Shown piece after piece: positions 56,864-64,000 of a stretch of 64,000 bases of DNA. Under the pieces are notes generated by a model that saw nothing but the letters and a program-made list of their open reading frames with translations, made no database searches and was not told where the DNA came from. The stretch comes from Amycolatopsis sp. NBC_01488 (GTDB lineage Bacteria; Actinomycetota; Actinomycetes; Mycobacteriales; Pseudonocardiaceae), in contig NZ_CP109434.1 in the NCBI RefSeq assembly GCF_036227105.1, forward strand, positions 6,730,501 through 6,794,500, in the 5' to 3' direction. Position 1 is the stretch's first letter. Each line of letters begins with the position of its first letter. A program made the translations under genes and the position numbers.

Positions 56864-56900
56864 GCGAAGGCGGCACTTTCCCTGAAAGTGCCGCCTTCGC
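56864..56900. terminator. Strong bidirectional terminator
   Basis: Perfect 17-base arms 56864-56880 and 56884-56900 (GCGAAGGCGGCACTTTC and its complement) with a 3-base loop, between convergent hemerythrin and decarboxylase genes. Confidence 0.9.
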
Positions 56901-56903
56901 TTG

Positions 56904-58364
56904 TCAGTGCTTCGCGACGACCCGGACGGACTTCAGCTCGGAGTCGGCGGGGTCAGGCAGCTCCATGCCGGCTTCGAGCCCGCTGCGCACGTAGTCGAGG
57001 ATCGGCTTGGTGATCACCTCGCCCGGCAGGACGGCGGGCGCGCCCGGCGGGTACGGCGTGATCATCTCCGCCGCGATGCGGCCGGGTGCTTCGTCCAGCG
57101 ACACCTGCTCGGCGGGGCCGAAGAACGCGTCACGCGGCAGCATCGCCGTCTCCAGCTCCATTTCCCGCGGCGACGGGAGGTCGACCGCCGGCGGCCGGGA
57201 AAACGACGGTGCCGCCCGCAGCAAGGCCTCGAGGGCGGCCACGAGCACCCCCGCGGTCTCGTCGTCGTCCGAATGGTTCATCTGGGCGACGATCCGGCGG
57301 TGGTCGGAAAGCCCCACCGTGACGCGCTGCTCCGCGCGCAGCCAGTCGGCGGCCTGATATCCGCTGATGCCCAGCGGAGCCAGGTCGAGCACGATCTTCA
57401 GCACGTCCACCGAGTCCGCCAGATCGGGGCCGAGGAACTCGTCGTGCAGCACCGTGAGCCCGAGGTCCGCCAGCCGGGCGCGCACCGACCGCACGCGGCC
57501 GAGCGCGCTCTCGAGCAGTTCCTTGCCCTGCTCGGCCATCTGCCGCCGCCAGCCGTCGAGCGCCGCGTACACCAGCGAGCTCGGGCTCGTCGTGCCCAGC
57601 AGGTCTTCGCGCGACTTCAGCACGTTCGGGTCGACGCGGTCGCCCTGCAGGTGGAAGACCGAGCTCTGCTCGACCGCCGCGCCCATCTTGTGCACGCTCG
57701 TCACGCACACGTCGGCGCCGGCGTCCATCCCCCAGGGCGGCAGTCCGTCGTGGAACGGCAGGTGCGCACCCCACGCCTCGTCCACGACCAGCGGGATCCC
57801 GCGTTCGTGGCACCAGTCGGCCACCGCCCGGATGTCCCCGCACGTGCCGTAGTCGGTCGGGGTCACCAGCAGGGCGCCCTTGGCCTCGGGTTCGCGCTCG
57901 CAGGCCTCCGCGAACTCCCGCACGCCGGGCGGGTGGGTCAGCTGCTGCTCGGCGTCCCAGTGCGGCCGCACCCACACCGGCTGGACGCCACTCACGATCA
58001 GGCCGGCGATGACCGACTTGTGGACGTGCCGCGGCACCAGCAGCTTCTCGTGCGGGCCGGCGACCGCGAGCATCGCGCTCTTGACCGAGAGCGAACTGCC
58101 GCAAGTGGAGAAGAACGTGTGCTCGGCGCCGACCGCGTCGGCCATCAGCTCCTGCGCTTCGGCGAGCACGCCGCCGCGCATCAGCCGGTCGTCGAGGCCG
58201 TTGAGGGCGATGACGTCGGCCTTGAAGACGTCGGCGCCGACGACGTCCAGCACCCGCGGGTCGATGCCCCGGCCCTGCTTGTGACCGGGCGCGTTGAAGG
58301 GGACGTAGCCCGTGCGGTGGTAGTCGCGCAGCGCTTCGAGCACCGGCGCCTTGCTGTGGTCCAT
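56904..58364 (-). CDS. Orn/Lys/Arg decarboxylase (PLP-dependent, family 1)
   Basis: 486 aa. Fold-type I: VPFNAPGHKQGRG near the start, STCGSSLSVKSAM, VVDEAWGAHLPFH, and the PLP lysine in TSVHKMGAAVEQSS. The C-terminus has YPPGAPAVLPGE. It would decarboxylate lysine, ornithine or arginine to a polyamine, a possible acid-stress reaction. The length fits the Gram-positive SpeA/Cad-like branch without the N-terminal wing. Confidence 0.92.
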   Translation of the reverse strand: MDHSKAPVLEALRDYHRTGYVPFNAPGHKQGRGIDPRVLDVVGADVFKADVIALNGLDDRLMRGGVLAEAQELMADAVGAEHTFFSTCGSSLSVKSAMLAVAGPHEKLLVPRHVHKSVIAGLIVSGVQPVWVRPHWDAEQQLTHPPGVREFAEACEREPEAKGALLVTPTDYGTCGDIRAVADWCHERGIPLVVDEAWGAHLPFHDGLPPWGMDAGADVCVTSVHKMGAAVEQSSVFHLQGDRVDPNVLKSREDLLGTTSPSSLVYAALDGWRRQMAEQGKELLESALGRVRSVRARLADLGLTVLHDEFLGPDLADSVDVLKIVLDLAPLGISGYQAADWLRAEQRVTVGLSDHRRIVAQMNHSDDDETAGVLVAALEALLRAAPSFSRPPAVDLPSPREMELETAMLPRDAFFGPAEQVSLDEAPGRIAAEMITPYPPGAPAVLPGEVITKPILDYVRSGLEAGMELPDPADSELKSVRVVAKH

Positions 58365-58408
58365 GCGCGCGGGTAGCCCGCGGCCGGCCGTGTGAAACAC
58401 TGCCGGTG

Positions 58409-58433
58409 GTGTGACCGTGCGGGGTGGGGGTAT
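58409..58433 (+). promoter_or_regulatory. SigB/SigF-type promoter of the M20 amidohydrolase
   Basis: GTGT (58409-58412), 15 bases, GGGTAT (58428-58433). The distance to ATG 58444 is 10 bases, so 58444 rather than 58438 fits a leaderless start. Confidence 0.55.
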
Positions 58434-58443
58434 TCCGATGGGC

Positions 58444-59631
58444 ATGGAATGGCACGAAGAGCTGCACGATCGCGCCGACGAACGGATCGAGTACCTGGCC
58501 GAGCGGCTGTGGGCCGTCGCCACCGCGCTGCACGAGCGGCCGGAACTGTCCTATGAGGAGCACGCGGCCGCCGAGCGCCTGACCGGTGAGCTGGCCGCGG
58601 ACGGCTTCGAGGTGGAAACCGGGGTCGCCGGGCTGCCCACGGCGTTCCTCGCGCGGGCCGGGACCGGCCGCCCGTGCGTCGCGCTGCTGCTCGAATACGA
58701 CGCGCTGCCCGGCCTCGGGCACGCCTGCGGGCACAACCTGATCGCCGCGGCCGGCCTCGGCGCCGCGCTGGCGGCGCGGGAGCTGCTGGCCGACAGCCCG
58801 GGCTCGCTGCTCGTGGTGGGGTGTCCCGCCGAGGAACGCGGTGGCGGCAAGGTGGCGCTGGCCGAGGCCGGCGTCTTCGACGACGTCGACGCGGCCCTGA
58901 TGGTCCACCCCGGAGTGCACTCGTGGTCCTGGGCGCCGCTGACCGCGCAGGTGGAGCTGAAGGTGACGTTCCACGGCCGCGCCGCCCACCCGACCGGCGA
59001 CCCCGAAGCGGGCATCGACGCGCTCGCCGCGCTGATCCAGGCGTTCGGCGCGGTGTCGGCGCTGCGGCAGCGGCTGCCCGCGGGCGCGCATGTCCAGGGC
59101 ATCATCACCCACGGTGGCGAGGCGACGAACATCGTCCCCGACCACGCCGAAGGCCGTTTCGGCCTGCGCGCGCTGACGACCGACGCGCTGGACCGCCTGG
59201 CCGAGGACGTCGCGACGTGCGCACAAGGCGCGGCGCTCGCCACGGGCGCGAAGGTGACCGTCGAACGCCTCGGCCGCGGCTACGCGCACTTCCGCGACAA
59301 CCCGGTGCTGTCCGAGCGGTTCACCGAGCACCTGGCGGCGTGCGGCATCCACGCGACCCCGCCGGCGCCCGGGGTGTACCTGGGCTCGTCCGACATCGGC
59401 GACGTCAGCGTCCGCGTCCCGGCGATCCACCCGTTCGTGGCGATCACGGCGGAGGAGTACTCGGACCACACGCCGGAGTTCGCCGCGGCCGCGGCGAGCC
59501 CGCGCGGGCGATCGGCGATGCTCGCCTCGGCGGCGGCACTGGCCCGGACGGCGATCGACCTGCGCACGCACCCGGCGCTGGTCAGCCGGGCCTGGGACTG
59601 CTTCCGCGACTCGGAACGCAACGGCCGCTGA
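58444..59631 (+). CDS. M20 family amidohydrolase (AbgB/IAA-amidohydrolase-like)
   Basis: 395 aa from ATG 58444; ATG 58438 is in frame but lies only 4 bases after the -10. Metal site in LLLEYDALPGLGHACGHNL, VGCPAEERGGGK, and the dimerisation domain HGRAAHPTGDPEAG. It would cleave N-acyl or p-aminobenzoyl amino acids. The substrate is not known. Confidence 0.87.
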   Translation: MEWHEELHDRADERIEYLAERLWAVATALHERPELSYEEHAAAERLTGELAADGFEVETGVAGLPTAFLARAGTGRPCVALLLEYDALPGLGHACGHNLIAAAGLGAALAARELLADSPGSLLVVGCPAEERGGGKVALAEAGVFDDVDAALMVHPGVHSWSWAPLTAQVELKVTFHGRAAHPTGDPEAGIDALAALIQAFGAVSALRQRLPAGAHVQGIITHGGEATNIVPDHAEGRFGLRALTTDALDRLAEDVATCAQGAALATGAKVTVERLGRGYAHFRDNPVLSERFTEHLAACGIHATPPAPGVYLGSSDIGDVSVRVPAIHPFVAITAEEYSDHTPEFAAAAASPRGRSAMLASAAALARTAIDLRTHPALVSRAWDCFRDSERNGR

Positions 59632-59664
59632 CCCTGCTCGGCACTCACGACCGGCCGCGGCGGC

Positions 59665-60573
59665 TCAACCCGTGGCCGCGCTCACCGGCCGTCGCCGGAG
59701 GAGACGCTCCACGTGGTTCATCGCTTCCACGCCTTCCGGGATCGCCTGCATGAGCCAGTTGTGGAACATCCCGGTGTACTCGCGGTAGTCGATCTCCGTC
59801 CCCGCCTCCTCGGCGCGACGGCGGAACCGGCGGGCGTCCGGCAGCAGGACGTCCCGCGTCCCGATGAACAGCGTGATCGGGGCGAGCCCGCTCAGGTCCG
59901 CGTGGATCGGGCTGACCAGCGGGTCGTGGGGGTCCGTGCCCTCGGCGTACATCCGGCCCGCCTCGCGCAGCCCCGCGATGCCCAGCATCGGGTCGGTCTC
60001 GTCGAGCAGTTCCGAAACCGGGTCCGCCAGCAGGACGTCCAGCCACGGCGAGTAGAGGATCAGCCGTTCGGGCTGCGGCCGCCCGGCCGCGCGGAGGTTC
60101 TGGGCGATCGCCAGCGCCAGCGCGCCGCCCGCCGAGTCGCCGGAGACCACCACGCGCCCGGCCGTGATCCCGTCGTAGGCGGCCTGCACCATCGGGATCG
60201 TCGCCGTGTGGTCGTGGTGCGGCACCAGCGGGTACACCGGGAGGGTCACCGTGCAGCCGAGCCGCGTGACCAGATCGGCCGCGTACTTCCAATGGTGCTT
60301 CTCGACCTGCTCGACGTACCCGCCGCCGTGCAGGTGCAGCACGTGGAGGCCGTCCGAGGCGCCCGAGCGCGGCCGGAACGTGTAGCAGGGGAAGCCGTGC
60401 ACCTCGCGCCGTTCGACGTCGCACCGCCGCCGCACCTTGCGCGGCGGCCGGGCCATCGACGGCTTCTGGTGCCGCGGGAGCCGGTGGTGCAGTGCGGAAG
60501 CGTTGTCGTAGAACCGTTTCTGCCCCGACGCCCGGAGCAACGCCATCTTGACCTTCGCCTGGACACTGACCAC
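59665..60573 (-). CDS. Alpha/beta hydrolase (HSL/steryl-acetyl hydrolase family)
   Basis: 302 aa. HSL-type oxyanion motif LHLHGGGYVEQVEKHHW, nucleophile Ser in VVSGDSAGGALAL, Asp in LFIGTRDVLLP and His in TGMFHNWL. The N-terminal 55 residues are basic. It would hydrolyse short or medium acyl esters. The substrate is unknown. A large palindrome and a GTTA-N16-GGGTAC site lie upstream. Confidence 0.87.
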   Translation of the reverse strand: MVSVQAKVKMALLRASGQKRFYDNASALHHRLPRHQKPSMARPPRKVRRRCDVERREVHGFPCYTFRPRSGASDGLHVLHLHGGGYVEQVEKHHWKYAADLVTRLGCTVTLPVYPLVPHHDHTATIPMVQAAYDGITAGRVVVSGDSAGGALALAIAQNLRAAGRPQPERLILYSPWLDVLLADPVSELLDETDPMLGIAGLREAGRMYAEGTDPHDPLVSPIHADLSGLAPITLFIGTRDVLLPDARRFRRRAEEAGTEIDYREYTGMFHNWLMQAIPEGVEAMNHVERLLRRRPVSAATG

Positions 60574-60585
60574 GCCGGACTCCTT

Positions 60586-60619
60586 CCCGTCCGCACCCGG
60601 GTACCCGGGTGCGGACGGG
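60586..60619. repeat. Perfect 34-base palindrome containing GGGTAC
   Basis: Arms 60586-60600 and 60605-60619 flank GTAC (60601-60604); the whole 34 bases are self-complementary. It lies between the tauD-like stop (60626) and the hydrolase start (60573). It may end tauD-like transcription. The minus strand also reads GTTA (60626-60623), 16 bases, GGGTAC (60606-60601), a possible promoter for the hydrolase. Confidence 0.7.
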
Positions 60620-60625
60620 ACCTAA

Positions 60626-61522
60626 CTAGGCGACGGAGGTGTAGTGCGAGGCGTCACCCTCGAGGGATTCGCTCCACCGGCCGTCGATGCCCACCGGGAC
60701 GTCCCCGGCCACCGTGACGCGGTTCAGCCGCCGCGGCAGGCCGTCGTAGTTGTCGATCGCGTAGTGCTGGGTGATCCGGTTGTCGAACAGCACCAGCTGG
60801 TTCGGCTCCCACGCGACGCGCACGACGTTCTCCGGCCGCGTCACGTAGGACTGCAGCAGCCGCAACAGGTCCCGCGACTCGCTCACCGACAGGCCCTCGA
60901 TCCGCTGCGCGAACCCGCCGATGAACAGGCCGCGCTCGCCGGTCACCGGGTGCACCCGCACCACCGGGTGCACGGTCCGGTACTTGCGCGAGACGAACTG
61001 GGCCCGCCGTGCCTGCTCCTGGTCGTCCACCGTTTCCGGCGGCTGGACGTAGTCGTAGTCGTTGGTGTGCACCGCCCGCAGCGTGTCGGCGAACGCCCGC
61101 AGCGGCTCGGGCAGGTCCCGGTAGGCCGCCGCGGCGTTCGCGATCAGGGTCTCCCCGCCGTAGGGCGGCACCACGAGGCTGCGCAGCGTGCTGGCCTTCG
61201 GCGGGTTGAGCACGAACGTGACGTCGGTGTGCCAGTGGTTGGCCCGGCCCAGCTCGCTGTCCACCGGCAGGATCGTCGGCGCGCCGTCGACGGCGGGCAC
61301 CGTCGGGTGGGCTTTCGTCAGCTCGCCGAAGCGCGCGGCGAAGCGCTGCTGGCCTTCGTCGTCGAGTTCGGTGTTCCGGAACACCAGGGCCTTGTGCTCG
61401 TGCAGGGCGTCGGCGAGGAACGCCACCTGGGCGGCGTCGAGGTCGCCTGCCGGGTCGAGGCCGATGATCTCGGCGCCGATCCTCCCGGTGATCTTGCGGA
61501 CGTCGGTGCTGATCGCGGTCAT
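60626..61522 (-). CDS. tauD: TauD/TfdA family Fe(II)/2-oxoglutarate dioxygenase
   Basis: 298 aa. Iron ligands: HWHTDVTF (HxD) and the distal His in RITQHYAIDNYDG, with the 2-oxoglutarate Arg in RRLNRVTV. TauD-type length. It would release sulfite from taurine, or sulfate from alkyl sulfates as AtsK does, in the cytoplasm. It is coupled to the LLM monooxygenase (ATGA overlap). Confidence 0.88.
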   Translation of the reverse strand: MTAISTDVRKITGRIGAEIIGLDPAGDLDAAQVAFLADALHEHKALVFRNTELDDEGQQRFAARFGELTKAHPTVPAVDGAPTILPVDSELGRANHWHTDVTFVLNPPKASTLRSLVVPPYGGETLIANAAAAYRDLPEPLRAFADTLRAVHTNDYDYVQPPETVDDQEQARRAQFVSRKYRTVHPVVRVHPVTGERGLFIGGFAQRIEGLSVSESRDLLRLLQSYVTRPENVVRVAWEPNQLVLFDNRITQHYAIDNYDGLPRRLNRVTVAGDVPVGIDGRWSESLEGDASHYTSVA

Positions 61523-62832
61523 GCGGGCTCCTTCACTCGGGTGCGGTTGACGGGTCGCGCGAGGCCGTAGTGCTCGCGCAGGGTGGTGCCGGAGTACTCG
61601 GTGCGGAAGAGCCCGCGCCGCTGCAGTTCCGGGACGACGAGGTCGACGAAGTCGTCGAGCCCGCCGGGCAGGGTGGGCGGCATGACGTTGAAGCCGTCGG
61701 CGGCGCCGCCGGTGAACCAGGCCTCCAGCTCGTCGGCGACCTGGACCGGCGTCCCGGCGAAGACGCGGTGCCCGCGGCCGCCGGCCAGCCGTTCCAGCAA
61801 CTGCCGGATGGTCAGGTCCTCGCGCCGGGCCAGGCCGACGACCAGCTCGAACCGGCTCTGGCCGCCTTCGGTGAAGCTGCCGACGTCCGGCAGCGGGCCG
61901 TCGAGGGGATAGCCGGTGACGTCGTGGTCGAGCATCTTCGACAGCTGCCGCAGCCCGTAGTCCGGCGTGATCAGCGCGTTCAGCTCGGCCTCGCGCTCGC
62001 GGGCCTCGGCCTCGGTGCGGCCGAGGATCGGCGAGATGCCGGGCAGGATCTTGATCTCGTCGGGTGTCCGGCCGTACTTCGCGAGCCGTCCCTTGACGTC
62101 GTCGTAGAACGCCTTGCCCTCGGGATAAGTCTGCTGCGCGGTGAACACGGCTTCGGCGTGGCGCGCCGCGTACTCCTTGCCGGTCTCGGACGAGCCCGCC
62201 TGCACCAGCAACGGGTGACCCTGGGGTGGCCGTTCGATGTTGAGCGGCCCGTGGACCTGGAAGTGCGCCCCGTCGTGGGCGATCGGCCGGATCCGGTCGG
62301 TGTCGGCGTAGACGCCGGACGCGCGGTCGACGAGCGCGGCATCGTCGTCCCAGCTGTCCCGCAGCTTCTTGACGACCTCGACGAACTCCTCGGCCCGGTC
62401 GTACCGTGCCGCGTGCGCGGGCCGCTTGGCGAGGTTGAAGTTCCGGGCTTCGTCGATCCCCGCCGACGTGACGATGTTCCAGCCCGCGCGGCCGCCGGAG
62501 AGGTGGTCGAGCGAGGCGAACTTCCGCGCCAGGTGGTACGGCTCGTTGTACGTCGTCGACGCCGTCGCGATCAGTCCGATGTGGACTGTCGACGCGGCGA
62601 GCGCGGACAGCAGCGTCAGCGGCTCGAAGTGGCTGTGGGAGTTGTGCTTCACGTTGCCCCACAACGCCACGCCGTCGGCGAGGAACAGCGAGTCGAGCTT
62701 GCCGCGTTCGGCGGTCCGCGCGATGTCCACGTAGTGCTGCAGTGTCCGGGCCCGGTGCGGGTCGGTCGACGGGTGCCGCCACGCGGCTTCGTGGTGGCCG
62801 TTCGGCATCACGAACGCGTTGAGGTGCATCAT
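61519..62832 (-). CDS. LLM-class flavin monooxygenase (NtaA/SnaA/DszA family)
   Basis: 437 aa, full length for the NtaA/SnaA/DszA branch. Features: FVMPNGHHEAAWRHP near the start, AERGKLDSLFLADGVAL, LSGGRAGWNIVTSAG, LVQAGSSETGKEYAARHAE. It oxidises a sulfur- or nitrogen-containing organic compound with reduced FMN. Its place between the ABC permease and TauD suggests organosulfur scavenging. The start region (ATGATG) overlaps the permease stop. Confidence 0.87.
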   Translation of the reverse strand: MMHLNAFVMPNGHHEAAWRHPSTDPHRARTLQHYVDIARTAERGKLDSLFLADGVALWGNVKHNSHSHFEPLTLLSALAASTVHIGLIATASTTYNEPYHLARKFASLDHLSGGRAGWNIVTSAGIDEARNFNLAKRPAHAARYDRAEEFVEVVKKLRDSWDDDAALVDRASGVYADTDRIRPIAHDGAHFQVHGPLNIERPPQGHPLLVQAGSSETGKEYAARHAEAVFTAQQTYPEGKAFYDDVKGRLAKYGRTPDEIKILPGISPILGRTEAEAREREAELNALITPDYGLRQLSKMLDHDVTGYPLDGPLPDVGSFTEGGQSRFELVVGLARREDLTIRQLLERLAGGRGHRVFAGTPVQVADELEAWFTGGAADGFNVMPPTLPGGLDDFVDLVVPELQRRGLFRTEYSGTTLREHYGLARPVNRTRVKEPA

Positions 62833-63671
62833 GGCTTCTCCTTGGGACGCCAGGTGGAAAACCGCCGTTCGAGGACGACGAAGCCCTGGTTGACGATGAC
62901 TCCGAGGACCGAGACCGCGATGATCCCGGCGTACATCTGCTGGATCTGGAAGTTCACCTGGCTGGTGTTGATCAGGTAGCCGAGCCCGGCCTTCGCGCCG
63001 ACCATCTCGGCCGCCACCAGCACCAGGATCGAATAGGACGCCGCCATCCGGATGCCGGTGAACACCGTCGGCACGGCCGAGGGCAGGATCACCTTCCGGA
63101 ACAGCCGCGGGCTGGACAGCCCGAGCGAGCGCGCCGCCTTCACCAGCAGCGGATCGACCGTGTTGACCCCGGCGATGGTGTTGAGCAGCACCGGCCAGAC
63201 GCACGCGTACACGACCAGGGTGACCTTCGACAGCTCGCCGATGCCCAGCAGCAGCGTGAACACCGGGAGCAGCGCCAGCGCGGCGGTGTTGCGGGCCAGT
63301 TCCAGCAGCGGCTGCAGGAACCGGGCGACCGGCCGGTACCAGCCGATCAGCAAGCCGATCGGCACCGCGACGCCGACGGCGATCGCGAACCCGGCGGCCG
63401 ACCGGCCGATGCTGGCCAGCAGGTGGTCCTCGAGTTCGCCGTCGAGCGCGAGATCCACCAGCGCTCGCAGGTCTTCCGAGAGCGGTGGCAGGAACGTTCG
63501 CGTGCTCTCGTCGAGGACGAACCGGGGGACCAGCTCCCAGAGGGCCACGAACAGGACGACCGCGGCCGAGCCGTGCACGGCGCGGGTGAACCGCTTGCGC
63601 CACCGGCGGTTCGCCGGGGCCGCCGGCGCGGGTCCGGTGTGGACCGCCGGGGCTTCGAGGGTGGTGGTCAT
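62829..63671 (-). CDS. ssuC: ABC transporter permease, aliphatic sulfonate type
   Basis: 280 aa. Six membrane segments and the BPD_transp signature near residues 180-215 (VKAARSLGLSSPRLFRKVIL) match SsuC/TauC permeases. It overlaps the ATPase gene at the 5' end and the LLM gene at the 3' end by 4 bases each. Confidence 0.87.
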   Translation of the reverse strand: MTTTLEAPAVHTGPAPAAPANRRWRKRFTRAVHGSAAVVLFVALWELVPRFVLDESTRTFLPPLSEDLRALVDLALDGELEDHLLASIGRSAAGFAIAVGVAVPIGLLIGWYRPVARFLQPLLELARNTAALALLPVFTLLLGIGELSKVTLVVYACVWPVLLNTIAGVNTVDPLLVKAARSLGLSSPRLFRKVILPSAVPTVFTGIRMAASYSILVLVAAEMVGAKAGLGYLINTSQVNFQIQQMYAGIIAVSVLGVIVNQGFVVLERRFSTWRPKEKP

Positions 63672-64000
63672 CCGACGGCACTCCGTTCGTGTTCGGCCGC
63701 CTTGCGGACCTCGTCGTGCAGCAGTTCCCAGAGCCGGTGCCGCTGCCGCCCGAACGCCGGGTCGGACCGGACGTCACCGGCGCGGTCGCCGAGGTCGACG
63801 TCGACGACGGCCTTGAGCCGCCCGGGCCGCGAGGTCAGCACGGCCACCCGCTGTCCCAGGTAGACGGCCTCGTCGATGCCGTGGGTGATGAACACGATCG
63901 TCTTGCCGGTGCGGCGCCAGATCCGCAGCAGCTCGTCCTGCAGCTGCTCGCGGGTCTGCGCGTCGAGGGCGGCGAACGGCTCGTCCATCAGCAGCACGGC
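63668..64000 (-). CDS. ssuB: ABC transporter ATPase, sulfonate type (N-terminal part outside window)
   Basis: The last 110 or so residues are present, and the frame runs open through the right edge. Walker B and D-loop LLMDEPFAALDAQTREQLQ and the H-loop FITHGIDEAVYL are visible. The C-terminus is helical and charged. SsuB/TauB type is inferred from the downstream permease. Confidence 0.87.
   Translation of the reverse strand, partial: AVLLMDEPFAALDAQTREQLQDELLRIWRRTGKTIVFITHGIDEAVYLGQRVAVLTSRPGRLKAVVDVDLGDRAGDVRSDPAFGRQRHRLWELLHDEVRKAAEHERSAVG

Overview
The window is high-G+C DNA (about 70% by eye, not computed) with GTG/ATG starts, ATGA/GTGA gene overlaps and typical actinobacterial families (WhiB, DUF2637, DUF2795, DUF4383, DUF1360, hemerythrin, CDGSH). 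I infer a Pseudonocardiaceae-like actinomycete, for example Amycolatopsis, but the species is not shown by the sequence. No rRNA, tRNA or CRISPR array was seen, and no gene-free stretch exceeds 300 bases.

Region 1 (1-8250) is part of an integrated conjugative element of the actinomycete AICE type. A five-gene, translationally coupled leftward operon encodes an Xis-like HTH protein, a WhiB-like protein, two membrane proteins (one DUF2637/Spd-like) and a TraB-type FtsK/SpoIIIE translocase cut off by the window start. To the right lie an XRE regulator, two paralogous HTH-TPR regulators flanking a Nudix hydrolase (compare Pif of pSAM2), a resolvase-like protein without a recognisable catalytic Ser, and a lower-G+C cassette of four tiny coupled genes. 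The element ends against a VOC gene that has lost its 3' half.

Region 2 (8.2-11.4 kb) holds small stress-type genes, an SDR and a 5'-truncated Ppx/GppA gene. Region 3 (11.4-30.6 kb) is a glycan cluster: GmhA, HldE and a GT2-GmhB fusion (ADP-heptose pathway), Ugd plus a UXS-like enzyme (UDP-glucuronate to UDP-xylose), an O-carbamoyltransferase, a pyruvyltransferase-like protein, two GT9, two GT2 and two GT4-like glycosyltransferases. Together they could make a decorated heptose- and pentose-containing surface glycan or glycoconjugate in an organism without LPS.

Region 4 (30.6-59.6 kb) is a mosaic of phosphate transport, oxidoreductases, a type IB topoisomerase, a CheB/CheR-PAS/STAS-kinase sensory module, paired YbdK-type ligases around a STAS protein, hemerythrin, a basic amino acid decarboxylase and an M20 amidohydrolase. 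Region 5 (59.6-64 kb) has an alpha/beta hydrolase and an organosulfur uptake and oxidation operon (TauD-like, LLM monooxygenase, SsuC, SsuB) running off the right edge.

The most striking feature is regulatory. From 9 to 60 kb, over two dozen gene starts, many in divergent pairs, are preceded by GTTT (or GNNT), 14-17 bases, then GGGTAN. This matches promoters of the SigB/SigF stress sigma family. About a dozen have the start codon only 9-10 bases after the -10 box, which predicts leaderless mRNAs. The chromosomal part of the window therefore looks like an island of one general-stress regulon that includes the glycan cluster and STAS/anti-sigma-type proteins.
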